Shown: piece after piece, positions 1 through 7,540 of the stretch
Layout of the letters: each line of letters begins with the position of its first letter
How positions within the stretch are numbered: the first letter of the stretch is position 1
Assembly (NCBI RefSeq): GCF_003667315.2
Contig: NZ_RCTZ02000011.1
Location: forward strand, 1-64,000
Direction of reading: 5' to 3'
Length of the DNA stretch: 64,000 nt
Source: Tropicibacter alexandrii
GTDB lineage: Bacteria > Pseudomonadota > Alphaproteobacteria > Rhodobacterales > Rhodobacteraceae
Notes under the pieces: model-generated
Database searches by the model: none
What the model was told of the DNA's origin: nothing
What the model saw: the letters and a program-made list of their open reading frames with translations, nothing else
Program-made: the position numbers and the translations under genes

Positions 1-90
1 GACTACGGCGCATTGGGCGACACATCCACACTCGCAGACCCCACCGTCGTCGATGACCTCATCGATAACAGAATGAACCGGGGGGCCTGA
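1..90 (+). CDS. 3' end of an unidentified protein (partial)
   Basis: An open frame enters from the left edge and ends with TGA at 88-90. The visible C-terminus is 29 residues, hydrophilic and rich in Asp (it ends DLIDNRMNRGA). It stops 3 bases before the adenylate kinase start on the same strand, so the two genes are probably co-transcribed. Too little is present to name a family. Confidence 0.6.
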   Translation, partial: DYGALGDTSTLADPTVVDDLIDNRMNRGA

Positions 91-93
91 GCC

Positions 94-777
94 ATGGACG
101 GAATGACCACCACCATCGCCCCGGTCCTGATCCTGCTTGGCCCGCCCGGAGCCGGCAAGGGCACGCAGGCGCGGATGCTCGAAGAGCAGTTCGGGCTGGT
201 CCAGCTGTCCACCGGCGACCTGCTGCGCGCCGCGGTCGCCAATGGCACCGAGGCAGGCAAGCAGGCCAAGGCCGTGATGGAAGCGGGCGATCTGGTCAGC
301 GACGAGATCGTCATCGCCATCCTGCGCGACCGTCTGGCCGAGCCGGATTGCGCCAAGGGCGTGATCCTCGACGGCTTCCCGCGCACCACGGTGCAGGCGC
401 AGGCGCTCGATGCGCTGCTGGCGGAAAGCGGCCAGCGGATCAACGCGGCGATCAGCCTTGATGTCGACGACGCCGCGATGGTGACGCGCATCAGCGGTCG
501 CACCACCTGCGGCGGCTGCGGCGAGGGCTATCACGACAGCTTCAAGCAGCCGAAGACGGCGGGCACCTGCGACAAGTGCGGCGGGACCGAGTTCAAGCGC
601 CGCGCCGACGACAATGCCGAAACCGTCGCCAGCCGTCTGGAGGCCTATCACGCCCAGACAGCGCCGCTGATCGATTACTACGCCCGTGCCGGTGCGCTCA
701 GCCGCATCGATGCCATGGGCGAGATCCAGACAATCGCGACCGATCTGGCCGCGATCGTGAAAACGACCACCGCGTAA
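94..777 (+). CDS. adk: Adenylate kinase with Cys4 LID domain
   Basis: Interconverts ATP + AMP and 2 ADP in the cytoplasm. The P-loop GPPGAGKGTQ sits near residue 15, followed by the AMP-binding STGDLLR and the DGFPRT motif. The LID segment (about residues 134-170) carries CGGCG and CDKCGG, a four-cysteine set that in other adenylate kinases binds structural zinc. RRADDN supplies the LID arginines. The 227 residues are a little over the usual 214-220. ATG at 103 is an alternative start that would remove only MDG. Adenylate kinase usually sits in the ribosomal-protein operon after secY; here it precedes a DUF4212/symporter pair, so this may be a second copy or a relocated gene. Confidence 0.93.
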   Translation: MDGMTTTIAPVLILLGPPGAGKGTQARMLEEQFGLVQLSTGDLLRAAVANGTEAGKQAKAVMEAGDLVSDEIVIAILRDRLAEPDCAKGVILDGFPRTTVQAQALDALLAESGQRINAAISLDVDDAAMVTRISGRTTCGGCGEGYHDSFKQPKTAGTCDKCGGTEFKRRADDNAETVASRLEAYHAQTAPLIDYYARAGALSRIDAMGEIQTIATDLAAIVKTTTA

Positions 778-832
778 GCGGTGCACCCTTCCCCGGCAAC
801 GGGGACAACGGAGGAAGAGGAGGTCCCGCAAC

Positions 833-1117
833 ATGGCGGATCAAACGACAAACCCTGCCGCACAGGCCGAAGCCGACAAGGGCTATTGGGCCGCGAATGT
901 GCGCATCATCCTGGTATCGCTGGTCATCTGGGCCATCGTACCGTTCGGCTTCGGCATCCTGCTGCGCCCTGCCCTGTCCGGCATCACCATCGGTGGCTCG
1001 GATCTGGGCTTCTGGGTCGCGCAGCAAGGTTCGATCCTGGTCTTCCTGGCGCTGATCTTCTTCTACGCGTTCCGGATGAACAAGCTGGATAAAGAATACG
1101 GCGTGGACGAGGAATAA
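833..1117 (+). CDS. DUF4212 small membrane subunit of a sodium:solute symporter
   Basis: A 94-residue protein with two predicted membrane helices (about residues 23-44 and 59-80) and a charged C-terminal tail. The sequence fits the DUF4212 family, which is found almost exclusively immediately upstream of a large sodium/solute symporter; the symporter starts only 5 bases later. A strong purine-rich ribosome site (GGAGGAAGAGGAGG region) lies in front. By analogy with the YjcH-ActP arrangement it is inferred to be an accessory subunit of the carrier at 1123-2910. Its biochemical role is not established. Confidence 0.85.
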   Translation: MADQTTNPAAQAEADKGYWAANVRIILVSLVIWAIVPFGFGILLRPALSGITIGGSDLGFWVAQQGSILVFLALIFFYAFRMNKLDKEYGVDEE

Positions 1118-1122
1118 GCACA

Positions 1123-2910
1123 ATGGATCAGTTTACCATCAACCTGCTGTTCGTCGGCGCGTCCTTCGCGCTGTATATCGGCATCGCGATCTGGGCCCGT
1201 GCCGGGTCCACGTCGGAATTCTACGCGGCCGGTCGCGGCGTTCACCCCGTCACCAACGGCATGGCGACCGCAGCCGACTGGATGTCGGCGGCGTCCTTCA
1301 TCTCGATGGCCGGCCTGATTGCCTTCGTCGGCTATGACAACTCCACCTACCTGATGGGTTGGACCGGCGGCTACGTGCTGCTGGCGCTGCTGCTTGCGCC
1401 CTACCTGCGCAAGTTCGGCAAGTTCACCGTGTCCGAGTTCATCGGCGACCGTTTCTACAGCCCGACCGCCCGCATGGTGGCCGTGATCTGTCTGATCGTC
1501 GCCTCCGTCACCTACGTGATCGGCCAGATGACCGGCGTGGGCGTGGCCTTTGGCCGCTTCCTCGAAGTGTCCAACACCACCGGCCTGCTGATCGGCGCGG
1601 TCGTCGTGTTCGCCTACGCGGTGTTCGGCGGCATGAAGGGCGTGACCTACACGCAGGTCGCTCAGTACTGCGTGCTGATCCTCGCCTACACGATCCCGGC
1701 GATCTTCATCTCGCTGCAGCTGACCGGCAACCCGGTCCCGGCTCTGGGCCTGTTCGGCACCGAGGCGTCCTCGGGCGAGCCGCTGCTGATGAAGCTCGAC
1801 CAGATCGTGCGTGAACTGGGCTTTGGCGAATACACCGCCCATAACGGCGACACGTTCAACATGGTGCTCTTCACCCTGTCGCTGATGATCGGCACCGCCG
1901 GTCTGCCGCACGTGATCATGCGCTTCTTCACCGTGCCCAAGGTGTCCGACGCCCGTTGGTCCGCTGGCTGGGCGCTGGTCTTCATCGCGCTGCTGTACCT
2001 GACGGCCCCGGCCGTGGGTGCCATGGCCCGCTTCAACATCACCGACCAGTTCTGGCCGAATGGTGTGTCGGGCGAGCCGGTTTCGGTCGAGACCATCGAG
2101 AGCGATCCGTCCTATGCCTGGATGGAAACCTGGCAGAAGACCTCGATGCTGGGCTGGGAAGACAAGAACGGTGACGGCAAGATTGCCTATTTCAACGACA
2201 AGAACGCCGACACCGTGGCCATGATGGAAGCGGCTGGCTGGGGCTCGGAAAACGAGTTGACCAACTTCAACCGTGACATCCTTGTTCTCGCCAACCCGGA
2301 AATCGCCAACCTGCCCGGTTGGGTGATCGGTCTGGTCGCTGCGGGCGGTCTTGCGGCTGCCCTGTCGACAGCGGCGGGTCTGCTGCTGGCGATCTCGTCG
2401 GCCGTGTCCCACGACCTGCTCAAGGGTCAACTGACCCCGGACATGTCCGAGAAGAACGAGCTGATGTCGGCCCGGATCGCAATGGCCGTGGCCATCGCGG
2501 TTGCGACCTACCTTGGCCTCAACCCTCCGGGCTTTGCCGCGCAGACCGTGGCGCTGGCCTTTGGTCTGGCCGCCGCGTCGATCTTCCCGGTTCTCATGAT
2601 GGGCATCTTTACCAAGGTGAACAACAAGGGCGCCGTGGCAGGCATGCTGGCCGGTCTGATCGTCACGCTGGTCTACATCTTCCTGCACAAGGGCTGGTTC
2701 TTTGTTCCGGGCACCAACTCCTTCACGGATGCGGACCCGCTGCTGGGCACCATCAAGTCGACCTCGTTCGGCGCTGTCGGTGCGATGATCAACTTTGCCG
2801 TGGCCTTCACCGTGTCGAAGATGACCGCGCCGATCCCGCGCGAAATCGAAGAGCTTGTCGAAAGCGTCCGCATCCCGCGTGGTGCCGGTGCCGCAGTCGA
2901 CGGTCACTAA
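1123..2910 (+). CDS. Sodium:solute symporter (SSS family, ActP-like)
   Basis: A 595-residue inner-membrane carrier with about 13 hydrophobic segments and SSS-family features: an AGRGVHPVTNGMATAADWMSAASFISMAG stretch near the N-terminus (split here: AGRGV, then ATAADWMSAASF) and LAAALSTAAGLLLAISSAVSHD near residue 410. A hydrophilic loop of about 80 residues around 320-385 contains a DKNGDGK stretch resembling a calcium-binding EF loop, which is unusual for acetate permease proper. Together with DUF4212 it forms the common two-gene unit; the downstream DUF294 and exonuclease genes accompany such units in many proteobacteria. Short monocarboxylates such as acetate are the likely but unproven substrate. 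Confidence 0.88.
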   Translation: MDQFTINLLFVGASFALYIGIAIWARAGSTSEFYAAGRGVHPVTNGMATAADWMSAASFISMAGLIAFVGYDNSTYLMGWTGGYVLLALLLAPYLRKFGKFTVSEFIGDRFYSPTARMVAVICLIVASVTYVIGQMTGVGVAFGRFLEVSNTTGLLIGAVVVFAYAVFGGMKGVTYTQVAQYCVLILAYTIPAIFISLQLTGNPVPALGLFGTEASSGEPLLMKLDQIVRELGFGEYTAHNGDTFNMVLFTLSLMIGTAGLPHVIMRFFTVPKVSDARWSAGWALVFIALLYLTAPAVGAMARFNITDQFWPNGVSGEPVSVETIESDPSYAWMETWQKTSMLGWEDKNGDGKIAYFNDKNADTVAMMEAAGWGSENELTNFNRDILVLANPEIANLPGWVIGLVAAGGLAAALSTAAGLLLAISSAVSHDLLKGQLTPDMSEKNELMSARIAMAVAIAVATYLGLNPPGFAAQTVALAFGLAAASIFPVLMMGIFTKVNNKGAVAGMLAGLIVTLVYIFLHKGWFFVPGTNSFTDADPLLGTIKSTSFGAVGAMINFAVAFTVSKMTAPIPREIEELVESVRIPRGAGAAVDGH

Positions 2911-2918
2911 GATCGGAT

Positions 2919-2988
2919 GGGGCAGGAATACCCCCTGCCCCCTTTGCACAAGGCTCCCGTTCGGCGTATGCCGGACGGGAGTTTTCTT
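2919..2988 (+). terminator. Double hairpin terminator after the symporter
   Basis: Two consecutive stem-loops follow the symporter stop. The first is GGGGCAGG/CCTGCCCC (2919-2926 with 2934-2941). The second is CTCCCGTTCGGC against GCCGGACGGGAG (2954-2965 with 2970-2981), with one imperfect pair and a 4-nt loop, followed by TTTTCTTT. The second is a standard Rho-independent terminator and separates the symporter unit from the reductase gene. Confidence 0.82.
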
Positions 2989-3006
2989 TAGGGAAAGGCC
3001 CGGAAC

Positions 3007-3564
3007 ATGGTGCGCGGACACGTCTTCATCGCCCAAAGTCTGGATGGCTTCATCGCCCGTTCGGATCACGAGCTGGACTGGCTGGAAAAGCAGCCCGTCG
3101 AAGGCGAGGAACACGGCTATGGCGAATTTGTCGAGGGCATGGACGGCATCGTCATGGGCTCGAACACCTTCAAACAGGTCAAGAATTTCGAGATCTGGCC
3201 CTATGAGAAACCCGTCGTGGTCCTGAGCCAGTCGCTGCCGCCCGAAGCGATCCCCGACCGGCTGGCCGACAAGGTCCGCCTGACCCGCGCCCGCCCCTTT
3301 CGCCTGATGCAGGCGTTGAAGGAAGAGGGCTGGAACAATGTGTACGTGGACGGTGGTTCGGTGATCCAAAGCTTCATGCGCGCCGACCTGATCCGCGAGA
3401 TGACCGTCACCACCGTGCCGATCCTTCTGGGCCATGGCCGCCGCCTGTTCGGTGCGCTGGACCGCGACGTGGACCTGAAGCTGGAAGAGGTCCATGCCTT
3501 CCCGTCTGGCCTCGTCACCACCCGCTACACCGTGCTGCCCGGGGAGACTTCGGATGCCGACTGA
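3007..3564 (+). CDS. Dihydrofolate reductase-fold protein (RibD C-terminal family)
   Basis: A 185-residue cytoplasmic protein of the RibD_C/DHFR-like family, which binds NADPH and reduces pterin- or flavin-like substrates. It opens with GHVFIAQSLDGFIAR, the typical first strand and catalytic loop. A GSNTF motif near residue 57 and YVDGGSVIQSF near residue 116 are the conserved nucleotide-binding elements. Substrate is unknown; many such proteins are annotated only as dihydrofolate reductase family. It follows a strong terminator, and its last codons overlap the start of the DUF294 gene by 11 bases, so it probably heads that operon. Confidence 0.85.
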   Translation: MVRGHVFIAQSLDGFIARSDHELDWLEKQPVEGEEHGYGEFVEGMDGIVMGSNTFKQVKNFEIWPYEKPVVVLSQSLPPEAIPDRLADKVRLTRARPFRLMQALKEEGWNNVYVDGGSVIQSFMRADLIREMTVTTVPILLGHGRRLFGALDRDVDLKLEEVHAFPSGLVTTRYTVLPGETSDAD

Positions 3565-5377
3565 GCGCGACGAATTGCGGCGCTTCCTGATGGCGGTGCA
3601 CCCCTATGACGCGCTGGCCCCCGAAGTGCTGGACGACCTGCTGCCCGCCTTCCGCCCCCGCGCGATGGCGGCGGGCGAGCCGGTCTATGCCTATGGCGAG
3701 GAACTCGAAGGGCTGTACCTGATCCGCGCAGGCGCGGTCGAAGTGCGCGACGTGAACGGCGCGCAGATTTCCGCCCTGGGACCGCGCAATTCGTTCGGCG
3801 AACGCGGCCTGACCCGCGACGGGCTGGCCGTGACCTCGGCACGGACGGCGGCGGATACGCAATTGCTGGTCCTGCCCAAGGCGGATTTCCTGCGACTGGT
3901 GGAAACCCAACCGGCGGCGAAGAAATTCTTTGACCGCCAGCGCGCGCCGCGACCCAAGCGGCAGGATCTGGCCACCAGCCGTGTCGAGACCTTGATGGCC
4001 CGCACCCCCCTGACCTGCGCGCCCGGCGATACGGTGCAGCAGGCGGCGCAGATGATGGCAGAGACACACGTCTCGTCGATCTGCATCACCGAGGGTGACA
4101 TGCTCAAGGGCATCGCCACGATCCGCGACCTGTCGGGCAAGGTCGTGGCCCGCGCCCTGCCCTATGACACGCCGGTGGCGGATGTGATGACGCCGGACCC
4201 GGTGTCACTGGCGCCCTCGGCCATCGGGTCCGACGTGCTGCACATGATGATGGAACGCCGCATCGGCCACGTGCCGGTCTGCGAAGCGGGCCGTTTGGTC
4301 GGCATGGTGACGCAGACCGACCTGACCCGCTTTCAGGCGATGACCTCGGCCGAGCTGGTGTCGGAAATCGCCCATGCCGCAGATGCCGAGGCGATGGCCA
4401 AGGTCACGGCCCGCATCCCCGACCTGCTGGTGCAACTGGTTGCCGGCGGCAACCGGCACGAGGTCGTCACCCGGCTGATCACCGACATCGCCGACACCGC
4501 AACCCGACGCTTGCTGACACTGGCAGAGCAGAAACTGGGCCCCGCGCCCGTGCCCTATCTCTGGCTCGCCTGCGGCAGTCAGGGACGGCAGGAACAGACC
4601 GGCGTTTCGGATCAGGACAATTGCCTGATCCTGTCGGACGACGCGACCGAGGCCGACATGGCCTATTTCGCGCAACTGGCAAAGTTCGTTTGTGACGGGC
4701 TGGATCGGTGCGGCTACGTCTACTGCCCCGGCGACATGATGGCGACCAATCCGCGTTGGTGTCAGCCGCTGCGCGTCTGGCGCGGCTATTTCGACGGCTG
4801 GATCGCCAAGCCCTCGCCCGAGGCGCAGATGCTGGCCTCGGTCATGTTCGACCTGCGGCCCATTGGTGGCGATGAGCGCCTGTTCGAAGACTTGCAAACC
4901 GCGACGCTGGCGCGGGCAGCGAGGAACTCGATCTTCGTGGCGCATATGGTCTCGAATGCGCTGAAGCACACGCCGCCGCTGGGCCTGCTGCGCGGCTTCG
5001 CCACGATCCGCTCGGGCGAGCACAAGAACACCGTGGACCTGAAGCATAACGGTGTTGTGCCGGTGGTCGATCTGGGGCGGGTCTATGCCCTGCAAGGGCA
5101 GTTGCCCGAGGCCAATACGCGGGCGCGGCTGGAGGCCGCGCGCACAGCGGGGGTGCTGTCAAAGACCGGTGGGCAGGATTTGCTGGACGCCTATGACCTG
5201 ATCGCCGAGACGCGGCTCGAACATCAGGCCCGACAGATCAAGACCGGCGGGCGGCCCGACAACTATCTGGCGCCATCAGTGCTGTCCGACTTTGAGCGAA
5301 GTCATTTGCGCGACGCCTTCGTCGTGGTGAAATCGCTGCAATCGGCACTGGGACATGGAAAGGGGGCTCTGGGCTGA
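3554..5377 (+). CDS. cNMP-binding / CBS / DUF294 nucleotidyltransferase-like protein
   Basis: A 607-residue soluble multidomain protein. From N to C: a cyclic-nucleotide-binding fold (about 10-125, with a SFGERGL phosphate cassette), a tandem CBS pair (about 145-270), a DUF294 domain with a nucleotidyltransferase-like signature GSQGR (341-345) and DQD (353-355), and the matching C-terminal helical domain to residue 600. DUF294 proteins are regarded as nucleotidyltransferases related to GlnD/GlnE, of unknown target. The ATG at 3554 lies inside the end of the reductase gene (11-base overlap); a more upstream in-frame ATG would add 20 unlike residues and is rejected. Its position between a symporter and the sensor-like exonuclease suggests a regulatory role in substrate uptake, which is inference. 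Confidence 0.88.
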   Translation: MPTERDELRRFLMAVHPYDALAPEVLDDLLPAFRPRAMAAGEPVYAYGEELEGLYLIRAGAVEVRDVNGAQISALGPRNSFGERGLTRDGLAVTSARTAADTQLLVLPKADFLRLVETQPAAKKFFDRQRAPRPKRQDLATSRVETLMARTPLTCAPGDTVQQAAQMMAETHVSSICITEGDMLKGIATIRDLSGKVVARALPYDTPVADVMTPDPVSLAPSAIGSDVLHMMMERRIGHVPVCEAGRLVGMVTQTDLTRFQAMTSAELVSEIAHAADAEAMAKVTARIPDLLVQLVAGGNRHEVVTRLITDIADTATRRLLTLAEQKLGPAPVPYLWLACGSQGRQEQTGVSDQDNCLILSDDATEADMAYFAQLAKFVCDGLDRCGYVYCPGDMMATNPRWCQPLRVWRGYFDGWIAKPSPEAQMLASVMFDLRPIGGDERLFEDLQTATLARAARNSIFVAHMVSNALKHTPPLGLLRGFATIRSGEHKNTVDLKHNGVVPVVDLGRVYALQGQLPEANTRARLEAARTAGVLSKTGGQDLLDAYDLIAETRLEHQARQIKTGGRPDNYLAPSVLSDFERSHLRDAFVVVKSLQSALGHGKGALG

Positions 5378-5380
5378 CGG

Positions 5381-5424
5381 GCAAATTCCTTCGAAGGAAT
5401 TTGCAAGGCTGTTCGAACAGCCTT
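5381..5424. repeat. Paired TTCGAA-centred palindromes, copy 1
   Basis: Two abutting perfect palindromes just after the DUF294 stop. The first is 24 bases (5381-5404; left arm GCAAATTCCTTC). The second is 20 bases (5405-5424; AAGGCTGTTC then GAACAGCCTT). Both are centred on TTCGAA and flanked by AA/TT, but the arm bases differ, so each unit is self-complementary independently. Possible roles are REP-like element, transcript end or mRNA stabiliser. Confidence 0.75.
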
Positions 5425-5488
5425 GGTCGGCGCAGGCTGAAAGGGAGGAGCAACGTTTCCGGGCCGGGTTTCCGGTGTGACCGGGGGC

Positions 5489-5532
5489 CAATTTCCTTCG
5501 AAGGAAATTGCAAAATCTCTTCGAAGAGATTT
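5489..5532. repeat. Paired TTCGAA-centred palindromes, copy 2
   Basis: A second pair 65 bases after the first: a perfect 22-base palindrome (5489-5510, left arm CAATTTCCTTC) followed two bases later by a perfect 20-base palindrome (5513-5532, AAATCTCTTC then GAAGAGATTT). Same TTCGAA core as copy 1, different arms. It ends 28 bases before the ATG of the next gene. Confidence 0.75.
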
Positions 5533-5560
5533 GCGTGGAGCAGGTTGGGATGGGAGAGAC

Positions 5561-6055
5561 ATGTTTCTTGAATTGATCGCGGTGTTCGTCGCGGGGTTCG
5601 TCGGTGCAGGCGTCATGCTTGGGGCGGCAAAGCTGTCGGGCGGGCGATTGCCGCGTTGGCTCGTGCCCGTGGGCGCGGGTGCCGCGATGCTCATTGCCAC
5701 CGTATCGCTGGAATATTCGTGGTTCGAGCGCACACGCGCGAGCCTGCCCAAGGGCACGGTCATCCTGCACAGCGAAGCCGGCGGTGCCCCATGGCGCCCC
5801 TGGAGCTACGTGATCCCGGTCACCAACCGCTTCTGGGCACTCAACACGTCGACACGGCTGACCAATGCGGCGGCGCCCGAGCGCGTCCTCGCGCAGGTCG
5901 TCCAGCAGGCCCGCTGGGCCAAGCCGGAAGGCCGCGTCGTCATGGTGGACTGCACAGCGCGCGTCTGGGCCGAGGCGGTGCCCGAAGGCACCGACCCGAC
6001 ATGGCGTCAGGACGGCCCCGGCTTGCCGATCGTCGCGACGCTGTGCGAGGGCTAG
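5561..6055 (+). CDS. Small membrane protein of unknown function
   Basis: A 164-residue protein with two N-terminal hydrophobic segments (about 2-24 and 34-52) and a soluble C-terminal part of about 110 residues containing SWFERTRASLP and MVDCTARVWAEAVPEG. I do not recognise a family. The start at 5561 is chosen because GGGAGAG precedes it by 4 bases and because the longer frame would translate through the palindromic repeat. It ends 3 bases before the exonuclease start, so the two are translationally close, and its periplasmic or cytoplasmic tail may serve that membrane protein. Confidence 0.75.
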   Translation: MFLELIAVFVAGFVGAGVMLGAAKLSGGRLPRWLVPVGAGAAMLIATVSLEYSWFERTRASLPKGTVILHSEAGGAPWRPWSYVIPVTNRFWALNTSTRLTNAAAPERVLAQVVQQARWAKPEGRVVMVDCTARVWAEAVPEGTDPTWRQDGPGLPIVATLCEG

Positions 6056-6058
6056 CCG

Positions 6059-7465
6059 ATGGAAAAGCTCGGCCTGCGTTTGCGGATCTTCCTGTTCTTC
6101 AGCCTTTTGGGTCTGGGCGGCGTCGCGCTGGTGCTGGGCGCCCTGTGGTTCGGGCATGGGCGCGTCGCTGACAGCTCTGTCGCCGATGGCTTCATCCTTG
6201 CCGCGATCGTCGCCACATTCGGGCTGCTGGCTCTGACCATCGGTGTCTGGCTGCTCTTCGACGAGAACGTCGCCAAACCGATCGAGGCCCTGTCGGCGCA
6301 GCTGCGCGCCAAGGCACATGCGGGCAGCGGTGCGGAGGTCGATACCAGCGCCGCCCGCTACCTCGGCGATCTCGCCCCGGCCGCCTCCGCCGTCAGCAAT
6401 GCCCTCAGCCAGACGGCGCTGTCCACCGCCGAGCGCATCGCCGCCGAAACCGAGCGTCTCGCCGGGGAAAAGGCGCGGCTGACCGCGCTCTTGACGGAAA
6501 TTCCCGTGGCGATGGTTCTGGTCTCGGCCAAGGACCAGATCGTCCTCTACGACGGGCAGGCTGCCGAGGTGCTCTCGCAACAGGGTGTCGCCCGGCTGAA
6601 TGCGGCGCTGACCGACTATTTCGACGCAAAGGACCTGACCTCCGCCAAGGCGCGCATGCACAAATCCGGCAAGGAAGTCAGCTTCATCGCGCGGGGCCAT
6701 GACGGCCAGCAAAGTTATGACGCGCGCATGAAACCGATGGAGGGCGGCGGCTACATGCTGATCATAGACGCCGCCCATCTCGACATCGCGCCCGAGGCGG
6801 CGCGCCCGCTGGTCTATGACTTCGACCTGCTCAATCAACAGGTCGGCGAAACCCTCGAAGACACGCCGCTGCGGCACCTGACCTATGCGGTCTTCGACAC
6901 CGAAACCACCGGCCTGCTGCCGCACAAGGACGAGATCGTCCAGATCGGCGCGGTGCGGATCGTCAATGGCCGCATCGTGCCCGGCGAACGCATCGATCAG
7001 CTGGTCGATCCCGGACGCCCGATCCCGGCCGCCTCGACCAAGGTCCATCACGTCACCGATGCCATGGTCGCAGGCCAGCCCGACATTGCCGAGGCCGGGC
7101 GCCTGTTCCACAAATTCGCGCGCGGCTCGGTGATCGTGGCGCATAACGCCCCGTTCGACATGGCCTTTCTGCACCGCCACAAGGCACGCATCGGGGTCGA
7201 CTGGGATCACCCGATCCTCGACACGGTCCTTCTGTCGGCGGTTTTGTTCGGCGCATCCCAGATCCACACGCTGGATGCGCTCTGCGACCGGCTCGACGTG
7301 ACGATCCCGCCCGAGTTGCGCCACACCGCGCTGGGGGACGCGGTGGCCACCGCCGAGGTGCTGGTCAAGATGCTGCCCATGCTCGAAGGCCGCGGCCTGA
7401 CCACCTTTGGCGCGGTGCTGACCGAAACCCGCCGCCACGGCCGTCTGCTCGAAGACCTGAACTGA
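6059..7465 (+). CDS. Membrane-anchored DEDDh exonuclease with HAMP/PAS-like sensor half
   Basis: A 468-residue protein combining a receptor-like front with a DnaQ-type nuclease. Two membrane helices (about 10-32 and 43-67) are followed by a HAMP-like linker (68-120), a predicted helical/coiled stretch (120-150) and a PAS-like segment (about 145-240, EIPVAMVLVSAKDQIVLYDG in part). The exonuclease domain covers about 275-440: FDTETTG gives D280/E282, HNAPFD gives D367, and HTALGD gives H422/D427, the complete DEDDh set. The family is often annotated as DNA polymerase III epsilon-like, but the sensor-kinase-like architecture argues against a replication role. It lies next to the DUF294 and symporter genes, a recurring partnership. 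The substrate and signal are unknown. Confidence 0.85.
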   Translation: MEKLGLRLRIFLFFSLLGLGGVALVLGALWFGHGRVADSSVADGFILAAIVATFGLLALTIGVWLLFDENVAKPIEALSAQLRAKAHAGSGAEVDTSAARYLGDLAPAASAVSNALSQTALSTAERIAAETERLAGEKARLTALLTEIPVAMVLVSAKDQIVLYDGQAAEVLSQQGVARLNAALTDYFDAKDLTSAKARMHKSGKEVSFIARGHDGQQSYDARMKPMEGGGYMLIIDAAHLDIAPEAARPLVYDFDLLNQQVGETLEDTPLRHLTYAVFDTETTGLLPHKDEIVQIGAVRIVNGRIVPGERIDQLVDPGRPIPAASTKVHHVTDAMVAGQPDIAEAGRLFHKFARGSVIVAHNAPFDMAFLHRHKARIGVDWDHPILDTVLLSAVLFGASQIHTLDALCDRLDVTIPPELRHTALGDAVATAEVLVKMLPMLEGRGLTTFGAVLTETRRHGRLLEDLN

Positions 7466-7540
7466 CCCCGGGTTTCTTCTGGCGTCAAATACCGTGGGGG
7501 GAGGCGCGCAAGCGCCGGGAGGGCAAAGCCCCTGCCCCGG

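Noticed and set aside
1063-3495. Minus-strand open frame of about 810 codons opposite the symporter and reductase
   Set aside because: Antisense shadow; the plus-strand genes have ribosome sites, domains and a terminator between them.
5381-5532. Small CRISPR-like array
   Set aside because: The units are palindromes with different arm sequences and no regular spacers; there are no cas genes.
6059-7465. DNA polymerase III epsilon subunit (dnaQ)
   Set aside because: The nuclease domain matches, but two membrane helices and a HAMP/PAS-like half make a replisome proofreading role unlikely, so no dnaQ symbol was given.
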